A DNA stretch of 64,000 nucleotides from Syngnathus acus (taxonomy: Eukaryota > Chordata > Actinopteri > Syngnathiformes > Syngnathidae), in the NCBI RefSeq assembly GCF_901709675.1, contig NC_051100.1, forward strand, positions 14,056,286 through 14,120,285, read 5' to 3'. Below are positions 1 to 12,600 of the stretch, in pieces. The stretch's first letter is position 1; every line of letters starts with the position of its first letter. The notes under the pieces are model-generated. The model saw only the letters and a program-made list of their open reading frames with translations. It made no database searches and was not told the origin of the DNA. A program made the translations under genes and the position numbers.

Positions 1-2180
1 AGGCCGAATTTACCAATTGTTTAATCCTGACAAAGCAAGATAATACAGGCGCCTGGGTCTCGGGTCCTTAACACAAAAAACTCATGTGCCTTCGTGACCA
101 TCAAAGACAACACATTCTTCCGGGTTGCCCAGTTTGAAAGAAACACAATATGAATATTCAAGCATGCAAAATATTGTGTGGTGATTGGTCGATGGTCGAT
201 GGTCGTCTCCTCCTCGCTTGGGTTTTTCCCCTGCTCAGCACAGGTGTCTGGACCACAAAGACGAGTTGTTCCTCACCGGCCTTGAGATATCCTCCCTGTC
301 TGGACATCCTGTTCCACAATACTTTGTAGAGAACAAATTCATTGTAGCCTGCACATTCCTTTCCACTTATTAATTACCACACGAGTACACTACTACTGAT
401 AATCATGTTGATATGATTATAAGTCTAGCGCTGCCTTAACAAAATATGTTTGCAAACTGCCGAAAACACATTTCCCTTTAATGAGTGATGAGTTATAACC
501 TTAACTAACAGCTGATGGTTGATCGAAGGCACCATGGACAACAAAATAGTTCATGGAGAAGGCCCATTTCAGTAACACGGATGGACAAGACAGGACTAAT
601 ATCAAACACCAGGACGATGGACGATATGACATGATAAACCTGGACTCACCCGACAGAGTGACGGACTATGTGGATGACGACCAAACATTTGAAACTTAAG
701 CTTGCTTGTGGCAAGAGCGAGCTTTGCTATGTTTTTGTGCGTCACTTGACTTATTGCAGCATCAACCGCCAGCCAAGGAGCAGATTGCTGGTTGTTTTAT
801 AACTTGTATTAATTTTGCAGGTTGTCGATTGCAGTCTTGGAGAGTTTATGTTGAATTTACATGAAAATGTTAACCCTAACCCTTTTGATTTTTATGATGA
901 ATTCATCAATGATTGATGAGTGATTGATTGATGATTTTCAGGACAGAATCCCCGGGCGCCATGATTCATTGTGTTTCTATTTTTATTTTGATACTCGATG
1001 CCTGTGTAGTTTTGTGAGTACAAGTGTCCGCTGTCAGCAGGGCTGTATGCTCACTGGCAGGGGTGCGATGATTTTTGTTTGTGTTGCCGAGTGTGGGGTG
1101 GACAGTCAATTTTCAGGAACTTGGGGATGACGGTCCTGGATGCGTGAAAGGTTCGACAGGGCTGGCTGCAAGGCATATGATGATGTGGTAGGACATTTTG
1201 CCGGTTCCTTTTTGAATGCCTAATGACACATTGGGCGAATGTGTCAAAGGGGGGTGGGGTTACATTTGAATGAGTAAGTAGATATAAAATTTAATTGTGA
1301 CATTCAATGTTTTTTCGGATTCACTTATTTTTGAGGCTTTAACAGGACGTGCCAGAATTCAACAGGCAGTGATGGAAGGAGCAGAAGAAGCATCTCGAAA
1401 GGAAAGGAGTTAATGGGAGACAACAGTCTGGAATGGATGCAAAGCGTGGTAACAATCTAGCTACAGTTAAGCTACGGTTAAGGTGTTTCAACGGAAAAGC
1501 ACGAATGATGACAAATCATACAGCTAACAGGGATTAGACTGCGGCACAATAGACAACAAATGTTTGGAAGGTAATTAAATAAAATAGACAAGGAATAGGG
1601 AAAATTCCTGAACATATGAATGCAATAAAGCTGCTATTAAAGGGAACGTATTTAAGAACACATTTTAAGAGAATTAATTTGCATAACAAATATTGGAAAG
1701 AGTTGAGTAGTTATATCATTTTGGGAGGATTACAGGTCCATTGCTTCAAAAGGGTGACTGATTTGAACAGTGAGGTGACTTGAAGGGGAGACAAAGATAA
1801 TGTACATAGACAAATTGGTTGAACAAAACTGACGGGACTGGTACCCATTTGAGAATACTGAGAAAAAATTTAAATCAAAGAGGAAATTTGGAGTGAAAAT
1901 TTGTATTTGGACTGGGAAAGAGTGATTGCAGAGACGTGATTGACAGGACTTCAGACAGTGACAGCTGCAGCAGGAAAGGCTAACTTGAACAGGTAGAAGT
2001 TACTCTGCAACAATCTTGTGAGGTTGACAGCACGACGAGAAATAAGGGGGATGATTCATAACTCCTGGGGGGAGTGTTGTTTGTTTGTTTGTGGGTTGGG
2101 GGAAAATTTTTGGATGTTTACCGATGTCGTCTCTTGTCGGACCGTTTTCGGGACACTTATAAGGTCCTGAAAGGGGGGTA
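1..2180. other. No gene recognised; possible retroelement remnant
   Basis: No host exon or long open frame is visible. The last part (about 1300-2180) is A-rich and ends in a purine run (about 2170-2179) directly before an LTR-like sequence. That is where a polypurine tract and the 3' internal part of an LTR retroelement would lie. I could not recognise any retroviral protein motif, so the internal remnant is inferred only from this position. Confidence 0.3.
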
Positions 2181-2640
2181 TGTTGTAAATTTTGGCCTGC
2201 ATGTGTCTCTGTATGTTGCCCTAAAAAGCCAGGCCGGCGCAGTGGGATTGCGCATGAGTTATTTGTGCTGGACAGGGAGGTTTAGTTTCAGTAATGTATG
2301 GGTACCTAGAATATAGATGGGCCAGTTGTCCGTGACCAGGGAAGAGCCGAGTGGATGACCTTTTAGGGGCAACGAAGTATACTGAGACTTGAACCGCAGT
2401 TGTTATTCAAAGCGATGAGATCAGCGGTCTTGCCAGGTATAAAATATGCGAGAGAGAAGCAGCTAACATCTTTGCTTTTGGGCCACTCGAATATTTGGAG
2501 AAACTTCACTCTGACATCGGTTGAATAAAATCTTTTCCCAATCAGCCGTGTGTCACTGGAGTGTTCCTTCTCTGAGCCAGCCATCTTCCACCAAGTGTTT
2601 TTCTTGGAGACCAGCGAAGCAACCAAGACAATTCACCACA
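2181..2640 (+). mobile_element. Probable LTR of a retroelement
   Basis: The 460-bp segment begins TGTTG and ends CCACA, so it has TG...CA ends. It is preceded by a purine tract like a polypurine tract. Inside are a TATA-like box (TATAAAATA near 2439) and an AATAAA signal near 2525, in the order expected for U3-R-U5. No second LTR or coding region was found, so it is either a solo LTR or the 3' LTR of an element lost upstream. Confidence 0.5.
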
Positions 2641-2641
2641 C

Positions 2642-2904
2642 TGTTACATCTTAAAATTATGGCATAGCAAACTCATATTCCAAAATTGTGCGTTGCTACG
2701 TGTTTGAACAGGTCGTGTCCTCCCAATTGCTAATAATTTAATTTATTAGATTTGTTAGTTTCCATCCGGTCACCCCTATGTCAAGCTTTAACACCATCTC
2801 CTGGTGAACTTTTGGAACTACAACATGTTTTGGGATAGCCAATGTGCCTGGGCCAAATTCGATACCCAATTTTACACCATCTTGTACCACCATGCCACTT
2901 GACA
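2642..2904. repeat. 263-bp repeat, copy 1 (second copy at 49243-49504)
   Basis: The segment runs from TGTTACATC to ACTTGACA and recurs almost unchanged at 49243-49504, where it forms the right end of a 1.55 kb insertion. TG...CA ends suggest an LTR or LTR fragment. It abuts the preceding LTR-like segment with one base between them. No coding capacity is recognised. Confidence 0.6.
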
Positions 2905-3912
2905 GTCTTTGACACAAAGTGAGTATATACATTTCATTGTTACTACTGTCTACTGTTGTGCCGTTTGTCGGATCGCGGTTTGTTTCGTGAGTGCGCCGTT
3001 TGATTGATAGCTTCGGCGCGCTCCTTTAAGTTTGCCTCGCATCGTACGAGTAGCCGTTACACAGCGGCACGGCGACTAACGGTCGCCAGCAGATGTATTT
3101 TGTTGTCTCGATGACTTATGTTTGGTGTGTTGCTGAGGGTATTTCATTTATGGTTATTTAGTATAGCGGAACCGTTACGTGCAGTTAGTTATGTATGTGT
3201 GCCGTCTACTAGTGTTGTGTGAAGTCAGAAGTTGAGCGTTGACTTACGTGCTGTATTTCTGTCTGTTGCAGAACCACACACACACCCCACACACCCTTCA
3301 TTCAATAATCACACACACAAGAACCACATTTGCCCTTTTGCCAGTTTGCCTGTATGCCCCTATGAGCCACAGTGCCTGTTAATTTTTTGCCAATAATTCA
3401 GTAAAGCAATCAAAACTGAACCACGTCGTCCCTCCTGTGTTCTGACCGACACTCGGGGGCAAAAAGAGCATAACCACCCGAGCCAACCCCCGAAACAGTC
3501 CTCAGGCTCCCCAACAATAGCGGTAACAGTTTGCATAATTTTATTGAAATTTTTTCCTTATTCAGATTTGTTTCAAGACTACAGTTACAAATAGACTTTA
3601 CTTTGATGGTTAATGCAGTAATTGCAATTTTGTTGTTTTATCACAGTATTTATTTACATTTCAAAAACGAGAAACCATTCATTTACAAATGTGATTGCAC
3701 TATTTAAAAGTTCAGATATTAAGATGTGATAGACAATTTTTGCATGATTTGAATGAGGCATAATAACATGTTTTTTCTCTCGAATGTATTGTGATAATCA
3801 TTTGTTTCAGATGTAATCATTTTCTGTATAAAAATTAAATTTGCTGCTCAAAAAGTCTTTTTTCAAACTTGAGTCTTGAAAAAGAGGGGGTCGTCTTATA
3901 TTCGGGCCAATA

Positions 3913-3915
<3 letters not shown>
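2905..3915. other. Non-coding stretch, nothing assigned
   Basis: There is no recognised gene. The part 2960-3530 has a GC-richer first half and a CA-rich second half and may be another retroelement LTR, but I could not define its ends. The rest is AT-rich. Confidence 0.3.

Positions 3916-3994
<79 letters not shown>
3916..3994. repeat. Compound microsatellite (CT)n(CTAT)n
   Basis: A run of CT dinucleotides (about 3916-3948) passes directly into CTAT tetranucleotides up to about 3994. It is likely length-polymorphic. Confidence 0.97.
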
Positions 3995-4044
3995 AACTGT
4001 TGTTTATAGATATCAATTGTCCGTTGTTTATATTGTCACATATA

Positions 4045-4114
4045 TACACTGCCGTTCAAAAGTTTGGGGTCACAAAATTGTTTGGGTGACCCCAAACATT
4101 TGAACGGTAGTGTA
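4045..4114. mobile_element. 70-bp palindromic miniature element, copy 1
   Basis: The segment is two inverted copies of a terminus reading TACACTGCCGTTCAAAAG..., separated by about 11 bp. This looks like a Tc1-like terminal repeat, and only the two termini remain. A sister copy lies at 4279-4348. Confidence 0.75.
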
Positions 4115-4278
4115 AATATTATTATAATAAAATATTATGAATTAAATATTATAAATTATATCTTATATTTGTATAAGATTATAAAAAATCTATGAATATA
4201 AGTATACATATATATTATAAGATTTTTTACACAGAAGATTATATATATAATCTATAAATAATTATCTAAATAAATATA

Positions 4279-4348
4279 TACACTACCGTTCAAAAGTTTG
4301 GGGTCACCCAAACAATTTTGTGACCCCAAACTTTTGAACGGTAGTGTA
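4279..4348. mobile_element. 70-bp palindromic miniature element, copy 2
   Basis: It has the same architecture as 4045-4114 and better-matched arms. Both sit in strongly AT-rich DNA about 165 bp apart, each flanked by TA-type sequence as expected for Tc1-like insertion. Confidence 0.75.
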
Positions 4349-4554
4349 TATATATTGTTTCCAAAACAATATAGATTATTTAGAATAAGGTTCCATGTGC
4401 CCAACTTTTAGCACCAGCAAATCCAAAGGCGTCTGCACGCCTTTGTGGTTTAATGGCGTCACGACCGCATTATAATGATATTCCAAGTGACGCTTTTCCT
4501 TTCCTTTCAGTGTTTTCTCTCGAATTGACGCTTCTTTTTGAACGTTCGCTGGCG

Positions 4555-4884
4555 GTGCGTGACGTCACAACGCAGGAGGGGCGCGGGTGGGATTATGGGG
4601 AGGATTACCCATCATGCCCCGCGGGTAAAGATGGCGACAGCTCAGCTCGCTAACTTTCTCTGAGTGATTTTTGACGGTCGCTCGAAGCGAGCGGCTCTTC
4701 GTCCTCCCGCCGCCCTGCTTCGCCACCACTTCTGCGGCCGAGTATCGGCGCTCGCCCCTCCCTTCGGGTCGCTCCGGGACGTGCCGTGCCGTGCTGTGCC
4801 GTGCTGAAGAACGCAGCTCCGGCTAAACTTTCCTCTCCGCTCGGCCGACCGGCGGGCCGGCCTGCCGACAACTCTGACGCCGAG
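4555..4884 (+). promoter_or_regulatory. tjap1: tjap1 CpG-rich promoter and non-coding first exon
   Basis: A GC- and CpG-rich island follows AT-rich sequence. It contains a full CRE palindrome TGACGTCA (4560-4567) and a YY1-type box AAGATGGCGAC near 4628-4638, a common start-site element in housekeeping promoters. A strong donor GAG|GTACGT closes a probable exon at 4884. The next good acceptor on this strand is TATAG at 6618, just ahead of the tjap1 start codon. That makes 4.6-4.88 kb the likely 5' UTR exon. Transcription start is inferred, not seen. Confidence 0.65.
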
Positions 4885-5376
4885 GTACGTTGGATCGCTT
4901 GTGAGCGCAGCTTGCCCGATCGCGGTGGCTTCGCTAGATGCGGGCACCCTTTGGTTAAGGCTTGGCTTGGCACTGCGCTCAGGTCAGACCGCCTCGGATT
5001 TACGCGGCCCGGTCAGTTTAGGCTCGGTTCATCGCGTGCGTGCGTGTGCGTGCGTGGTGAGGGAGAAGGACTGAAGGGGGCGCTCAAACTTTGGAGGCCG
5101 AGACAATCTTGTTGGTACTCATGTGTTGCCACGACAGTGCACGCGTTAGGCAGAACGGCAGACCCATTTATGAACCTCTCCTCCCCAAGGTGGACGAGAA
5201 CAGAATTGAGAATGAGTAAGGCTCACTAAATGTGCTCGTGCCTTCTTCCCCTTGTCCCTGTTGTTCTTTCCAAATGTGCCTCGCTTCAGCTTCACGCCAA
5301 CAATTACTATTGCGTAGCTGCCCCAGTGTTGTTGTGGTTGTGTATTGTTGTTTGTATTGCAGTTAAAAATAGTCAA

Positions 5377-5830
5377 AGTAATTCTTAATCAATAGCATAC
5401 GGAGTGGAGAGGCTTTTGTGTGTTTTAGGGTGGTAATGGCTTTTGGGAAGAAATTGTCCCTGAATCTGTTTGTCCTGGATTTGATGCACCTGTAACGTCT
5501 GCCAGAAAGCAGAAAGCAAAAGCGGCTGTGGGCAGGATGAGTGCTGTCTGATGATGGACTGCGCTCTGCTGTTGGAGGGGAAGGACCATCCCATGATATT
5601 CTTGACCACTCTCTGGAGCTTCTTGCGCTTTGCCTCAGTGCAGTGGTACTTGATGCTCTTGATAGAGGATGGGTTAGCAGCAGTTTGCGGTTGATGTTTT
5701 TCCTGAGCACTCTCCAGGAGTGCAGACGCTGCTGCGCCATCTTGAGGACATCCTTGTTGTCGGCCGACCAGGACAGGTCGGCAGAGATGGCGTTGTCCGG
5801 GAAGGTGAGGGATTTAATTCTGCGTTGCCA
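5377..5830 (-). mobile_element. LINE 3' fragment (L2/CR1-like), broken
   Basis: Read on the minus strand, broken frames give the C-terminal tail typical of fish L2/CR1-like reverse transcriptases: ...LLSGRRYR...KSRTNRFRDNFFPKAI.... Frames are shifted against each other. It lies in tjap1 intron 1. Confidence 0.7.
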
Positions 5831-6618
5831 TTGATGGCAGATCTGTTATGGACCTACTGAAGTCCAGGATGATCTAAGTGTCAGTGGTGTTGTTTGCTGC
5901 TTACCACTCAGAGGACACGTGTGCTCCGCTGTTGACTTGTCTTGTCATTCGTAGGGCTGGCGGCAGGCAGGTCACAATGATGCTTTCGAGGCGCCTCTCT
6001 GGGCACTTAAGGTCGCACATGAAAAGAAAACGGGTGGTGCAAGAAAGATAACAGAACCTAAAGCCGCAATAAAAGAGCCAGTGCTCAAGTCACGACCCGT
6101 GCACACTTCTGTACTCTGCTTGTGCTACTAATGCGCGCAGTTGTCCTCTCGTTGTTCACTCGTAGACCACATGAGCAATTGAGCGCACTTGTAGCACGCG
6201 AAAACACGCTCCGGCCAGGCGGCCTGCGCCTTTTCTCCCCCGTTCTAAGCGAGGGACACAAAAAGTGGCAGCGTATGTGCCAAGCGTGAGATTGAACTTT
6301 GTTATTTTGCATGTCAAAGCGCAAGGTGGTTTGGAATGGGAGTCAGCATTTGCCAAAGCTAATCTTTCCGATCAATGCGGCTCCACTTCCTGTTCTGGAA
6401 ACTTGCTGAGATCAATGTGCAGCCTGAGGCGCGCACACACGCAGGCACAGGCACATCAGACGCTGATAAACTGTGACAAGATTCGACCCGGAGCGCAAAC
6501 GAGCGAGTAAACTCGGTTGCTTGCATTTGAGGCGGGCGAGCGGCGGCCAGTCACGCTGGTACTTTGCGGACACTTGCCATCCTTTCTTTTGACACGTCTT
6601 TTCTGACATCGCCTATAG
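5831..6618 (+). other. tjap1 intron 1, 3' part; nothing else seen
   Basis: Short open frames on both strands show no recognisable motif. The stretch ends in the acceptor at 6617-6618. Confidence 0.4.
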
Positions 6619-6637
6619 GAAAGGACCCAGGCCCAGG

Positions 6638-9600
6638 ATGACCAGTGCGGCGCCGTCCAGGAAGCCGTACCGCAAAGCTCCGCCGCAGCATCGCGAGGTG
6701 CGGCATGCCGCCGCGCCCATGCCCACGCTGGCCCCTCAGACACAAGCGCCGGATGGCAGCCAGGTAAAGCAACAAACCCTCAACACACCTCCGCCTCCCC
6801 TTCAGCCACTTGCCGCGGGCTATAAATGGCAGCGTCGCGTCACCCAGGCTCGGTCCGAAAGCGACTCCGTGTCCGGACTGTCCAGCTTGGAATTTGCCAT
6901 CGACGACCCGCCGAGAGAGTCTTTCCGCGCCCGCTGGCGCCAAGACCGCCGCCGGGGTGCCGTCGTGGAGCGACAGGACCAAAGAAGAGCTGCCGTCGCC
7001 CCCAAGGGCATATTGAAGAAAGCGGAATCCCCAGCTGTGGCACGCACCTGCCACATCATCAGGAAGTCCACGTCGGCGGAGCTGTTGGACGCTGGCGCAA
7101 AGTGGGGCGCCCGCTATCTGCCCACACCCTCTCTGGACAGGGAGCAGTCTGTGCGCAGCTCCTCCGGCTCGTTCTCGCCACGCTTGGCGTGGAGGATGCG
7201 GCTCCTGGAAGAGAAGGTCCGCTTTTCCACCTTTCTGGATGAAATCACCTGTCGCGTCATAACCCCGGCCCACCTCACACAGCTGGGCAGGAAGGCTTCT
7301 CGTCAAAGGACTGGCCCCCGCCTTGGTGGGAAGTGCTTGCCCGACGGCGCGTGCGCCGAGCGCATGCGGCGTTGGGACACGTGGTCGGCAGCACTCAAAC
7401 GCGCCGAGAGGGCAGGGCATGTAAAGTCCAAGGTAAATCAAGGAGATACAGGTGGACGTCCTCGAGCAAAACAGGATATTGTGTCACATGTGAAGGTAGG
7501 TGGGGGTTAGGGTTACCAGCTTTAAGTACAGAGACATATCATCCCTTGTTCTCGTCCCCAAATTCAAGCCGTTGTCCCCCCCCGTCCCAACGACAGAGCA
7601 GCCCAAGCAGCAAGGACTGTCACCTGGCATTTTCCAACCTTTCTGTGGGTGGGGATCGGAGCGCCAAGGTCCCCACCTTTGGCTGCCGCCCAGCTCACAG
7701 AACCTGAACCCACAGCTGGTGTCCTTTCGGGCTGGGCCTGGCCGGGCCCCGTGGGTGCAGGCCTACCTGCCAGGCGCTCGCCAACAAGCCCCACCTCCAG
7801 GCCTGGCTCCGAGGGGCTGGGGTAGGGTTAGACAGACAACTGAGCTCCAAGGATTATTTGGAAACGCAGAGGGGAATTTTTCATTATAGCTCTAAAATTA
7901 TCTTTTCAAATCAAAAATCTACTTTTTTCAGTCATTCATTCGTTTTCCAAGCAAATGAGTATCAAAAGAAGCGTGTGAACTTGAAGAACTAAATACCGTA
8001 TTTTTCGGACTATAAGTCGCTCCGGCGTACAAATCGCACCAGCCATAAATTGCAATATAAAGAAGAGAAAAACATATACAGTGCCTTGCGAAAGTATTCG
8101 GCCCCCTTGAACCTTTCAACATTTCGCCACATTTCAGGCTTCAAACATAAAGATATAAAATTTAAATTTTTTGTCAAGAATCAACAAGTGGGACACAATC
8201 GTGAAGTGGAACGAAATTTATTGGATAATTTAAACTTTTTTAACAAATAAAAAACTGAAAAGTGGGGCGTGTAATATTATTCGGCCCCTTTACTTTCAGT
8301 GCAGCAAACTCACTCCAGAAGTTCAGTGAGGATCATTCAAAGATCCTCACTGAACTTCTGGAGTGATGTTGTCCTAAATGACTGATGATGATAAATAGAA
8401 TGCTCCTGTGTGTAATCAAGTCTCCGTATAAATGCACCTGCTCTTTGATAGTCTCAGGGTTCTGTTTAAAGCGCAGAGAGAACCATGAAGACAAAGGAAC
8501 ACACCAGGCAGGTCCGAGATACTGTTGTGGAGAAGTTTAAAGCCGGATTTGGATACAAAAAGATTTCCCAAGCTTTAAACATCTCAAGGAGCACTGTGCA
8601 AGCAATTATATTGAAATGAAAGGAGTATCAGACCACTGCAAATCTACCAAGACCCGGCCGTCCCTCCAAACTTTCCTCTCAAACAAGGAGAAGACTGATC
8701 AGAGATGCAGCCAAGAGGCCCATGATCACTCTGGATGAACTGCAGATAACTACAGCTGAGGTGGGAGAGTCTGTCCATAGGACAACAATCAGTCGTGCAC
8801 TGCACAAATCTGGCCTTTATGGAAGAGTGGCAAGAAGAAAGCCATTTCTCAAAGATATCCATAAAAAGTCTCATTTAAAGTTTGCCACAAGCCACCTGGG
8901 AGACACACCAAACATGTGGAAGAAGGTGCTCTGGTCAGATGAAACCAAAATCGAACTTTTTGGCCACAATGCAAAACGATATGTTTGGCGTAAAAGCAAC
9001 ACAGCTCATCACCCTGAACACACCATCCCCACTGTCAAACATGGTGGTGGCAGCATCATGGTTTGGGCCTGCTTTTCTTCAGCAGGGACAGGGAAGATGG
9101 CTAAAATTGATGGGAAGATGGATGGAGCCAAATACAGGACCATTCTGGAAGAAAACCTGTTGGAGTCTGCAAAAGACCTGAGACTGGGATGGAGATTTAT
9201 CTTCCAACAGGACAATGATCCAAAACATAAAGCCAAATCTACAATGGAATGGTTCACAAATAGACGTATCCAGGTGTTAGAATGGCCAAGTCAAAGTCCA
9301 GACCTGAATCCAATCGAGAATCTGTGGAAAGAGCTGACGACTGCTGTTCACAAACGCTCTCCATCCAACCTCACTGAGCTCAAGCTGTTTTGCAAGGAAG
9401 AATGGGCAAGAATTCCAGTCTCTCGATGTGCAAAACTGATAGAGACATAGTTGTACTAGGTTCATCTTGTTTTTTCTTTTTCAATTACTTCACTGGTTCT
9501 TCTATATCAAACAATTTTCTTTAGGTTCATTTACCTGACATGTTTCGGCGGAAGAACCCGCCGAAACATGTCAGGTAAATGAACCTAAAGAAAATTGTTT

Positions 9601-12600
9601 GATATAGAAGAACCAGTGAAGTAAGTGATAGAGACATACCCCAAGCGACTTGCAGCTGTAATTGCAGCAAAAAGTGGCGCTACAAAGTATTAGCGCAAGG
9701 GGGCCGAATAATATTGCACGCCCCACTTTTCAGTTTTTTATTTGTTAAAAAAGTTTAAATTATCCAATAAATTTTGTTCCACTTCACGATTGTGTCCCAC
9801 TTGTTGATTCTTGACAAAAAATTAAACTTTTATATCTTTATGTTTGAAGCCTGAAATGTCGCGAAATGTTGAAAGGTTCAAGGGGGCCGAATACTTTCGC
9901 AAGGCACTGTATAAGTTACACCGGAGTACGAGTCACATTTTTGGGGGGACTTTATGGTATGCTAACATTACAAAAACAAACGAAAAACTGAGAACATGCC
10001 TGACGTAATATATTAAGAGTTATTCAAACAAGTATATTATAAATTGATTGATTGAAACCTTTATTGTCCCCTCTGGGGAAAATCAGTTGTCAGTTGTCAA
10101 ACAGCTCATGATGTTTAAAAAGAGTAAGACCAACAGAACAACAGAATTGACAATGCAAAATATAAAAAAACTGCTGGTCCAATAAATATGCAGTGCAAAC
10201 TTCCAGCTTGCTTCTGGGGAAAATCAGTTGTCAGTTGTCACACAGCTCATGACTTTTAAAAAGAGGAAGACAAACAGAACAACAGAATTGACAATGCAAA
10301 ATATAAACACACTGCTGGTCCAATAAATATGCAGTGCAAGCTGTAAGTTTGCTAAAGTGCATCATGTGTAAATAAAAGTAAAAGTCCCAAGTCAGTTTAT
10401 CGAACCATTCGTATCACTCCAAATAATCAAATCCATCAAAATCTTCGTCCTTTGTGTCACTTATAAACAACGCCGCTGCTGACTCCGGAAGTACATATGT
10501 ACATGCAGCGCTGAGGTCAGACTCATCGTCAGTTGCGGTTCCAATTATTCCACAGTCCTATATAACTATAGATAAACTATGTATATATCAAATAACTATA
10601 ACATAAATAACAATTTTATTGAACCATCCGTGTCACTCCAAATCATTAAATCCATCGAAATCTTCGTCCTCTGTTTCACTTTAAAAAAAAAAAAAAAAAC
10701 GCCGCTGCTGACTCCGGAAGTACATGCGGCGCTGACATCAGACTCATCGACAGTTGCGGTTCCATTTATTCCACAGGCCTATATAACCATCCATCCATCC
10801 ATCCATCCATCCATTATCTGTACTGCTTGTCCCCACGGGCGTCGCGGGCGTGCTGAAGCCTATCCCAGCAGTCATCGAGCAGTCGGCTGGGCACACCCTG
10901 AACTGGTTGTCAGCCAATCTTAGGGCACACAGAGACAAACAACCATTCGCACTCGCACTCACACCTAGGGACAATTTGGAGTGCTCAATCGGCCTACCAA
11001 GCATGTTTTTGGGATGTGGGAGGAAACCGGAGTGCCCGGAGAAAACCCATGCGGGCCCGGGGAGAACATGCAAACTCCACACAGGGAGGGCCGAAGGTGG
11101 AATCGAACCCGCACCCTCCTAACTGTAATGCAGTCGTGCTAACCAGTGCGTTACCAAGCCGCCCCCTACATAACTATACAAACTATATATCAAATAATGA
11201 TAACATAAACAACAATTTTATCAAACCATCCGTGTCACTCCAAATCATTAAATCCATCGAAATCTTCGTTCTCTGTGTCACTTAAAGGAAAAAAAACGCC
11301 GCTGCTGACTCCGGAAGTACATGCGGGGTTGACGTCGGACTCATCGTCAGTTGCGGTTCCAATTATTCCAGACCTATATAACTATACATCAAATGACTAT
11401 AAAATAAATAAATAATTTTATCGAATCATCCGCGTCACTCCAAATCATTAAATCCATTGAAATCTTGGTCCTCCGTGTCACTTGTAAACAACGCCGCTAC
11501 TGACTCCGGAAGTACATGGGGCGCTGAGGTCAGACTCATTTTCAGTGGCGGCTCCAATTATTCCACAGACCTAGTGCGGTCTCATGTGGTTTATGGTGAA
11601 AATAACGTGAAGTGATCAACTATAATATAGTAAGTAAGTAATGATCAAGTAATAATGTGTTAATAATTTCACATATAAGTCGCTCCTGATTATAAGCCGC
11701 TGAAAACGGAAAAAAATTGCGACTTATAGTCCGGAAAATACGGTACATGTTAACATTCTCCTTCAGTTTTTCATTCCTCCTAGAAAGTGACTGTAAGCCG
11801 TCACTGGTGAGGTCCTTTTTCCAACTTTGGGCTTTTCATGTTGTCCTTGGGGCTGGCTCCTCATTTTGATGTTAAGGACAGTGCATGTTAATAGAGCGAA
11901 ATGTGTTAGCGGTGTCTCATTTGTCTTGCTAACTCCCCTCGTCTCCTCCTGTTACGTTTTTCAGCATGCTGTTCATCTGATTGATTCTGCGGTCTTTTTT
12001 GTCTGTGTGGTCTTTCAGGATCTTTTGTCAGACTCGGACCGGATCAGGTGAGATGACCTTGCCATTCTGCTCGTTGGTGTCACCTCGCCTTCATCGCGCA
12101 GATAAGTTTCATCCTAAACTGCCTCTTGTGACTGGGCCTTACACAGAGGACCCCAAAGGAAGCCTAACGGCAACGCCTTGACATTTGAAAGCCACCGCAG
12201 CGCTGATCACTAGCACATTATGTGCAAGGAGGCAATCCTGCTCCCACTCCAAATCCCTGAGAATGACACGCACCCGTTCATAGAAGCCCCTTGCCCCCCC
12301 CCCGCTTGGCTGCGTTCATTTATAATTAGAGTGAATATTCGTAATGAGTAAAGATCCCAAGCACGCCAATCAAGTGTTCTGCCTTTCAAGTAGGGGTGTA
12401 ACGAATCTTCGATACACATCGATTAATCGATATAATGCTCTACGATTTATTGGCATCGATGCTAAACGTAAACATCGATTTATATCGCCGTGTTTGACCT
12501 CGGACATTAGACGCGACTTTATTTTGAAATCCAGTTCATTGTTGCTTGCTTCCTCTTTCCGGGAGCAGTACGCGGTGTGCTGTGTTGTGAGCAGAGCAGG

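Larger units (their letters stand above)
8079..9909 (+). mobile_element. Tc1-like DNA transposon with long terminal repeats
   Basis: Inverted repeats of about 210 bp start CAGTGCCTTGCGAAAGTATT and end in the exact inverse. The element is flanked by TA at 8077-8078 and 9910-9911, the Tc1/mariner target duplication. It holds one transposase gene (8485-9693) that is broken, and two palindromic rearrangements (8311-8365 and 9485-9624). Confidence 0.95.
7994..11745. mobile_element. Non-autonomous element with 'actataagtcgc' termini
   Basis: The left end reads TACCGTATTTTTCGGACTAT and the right end is its inverse (...CCGGAAAATACGGTA), defining one element. Inside are related motifs ('ataagtcgc'), a direct duplication of about 140 bp (about 10071 and 10211), and four tandem units of roughly 200-220 bp starting near 10401, 10621, 11224 and 11424, each with 'gccgctgctgactccgg'. 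A Tc1 copy (8079-9909) and a SINE (10788-11165) are inserted in it. It carries no transposase of its own. Confidence 0.7.

Noticed and set aside
4642-4973. Two overlapping minus-strand frames of about 100 codons
   Set aside because: They lie in the CpG island and first exon of tjap1, with composition-driven peptides and no motif.
6551-7441. 296-codon open frame on the minus strand
   Set aside because: It is the antisense of the GC-rich tjap1 exon and extension. Its peptide shows no domain, while the plus frame gives ordered motifs and in-phase splice sites.
9009-9257. Minus-strand frames within the Tc1 transposase
   Set aside because: Antisense shadows of the transposase DDE domain.
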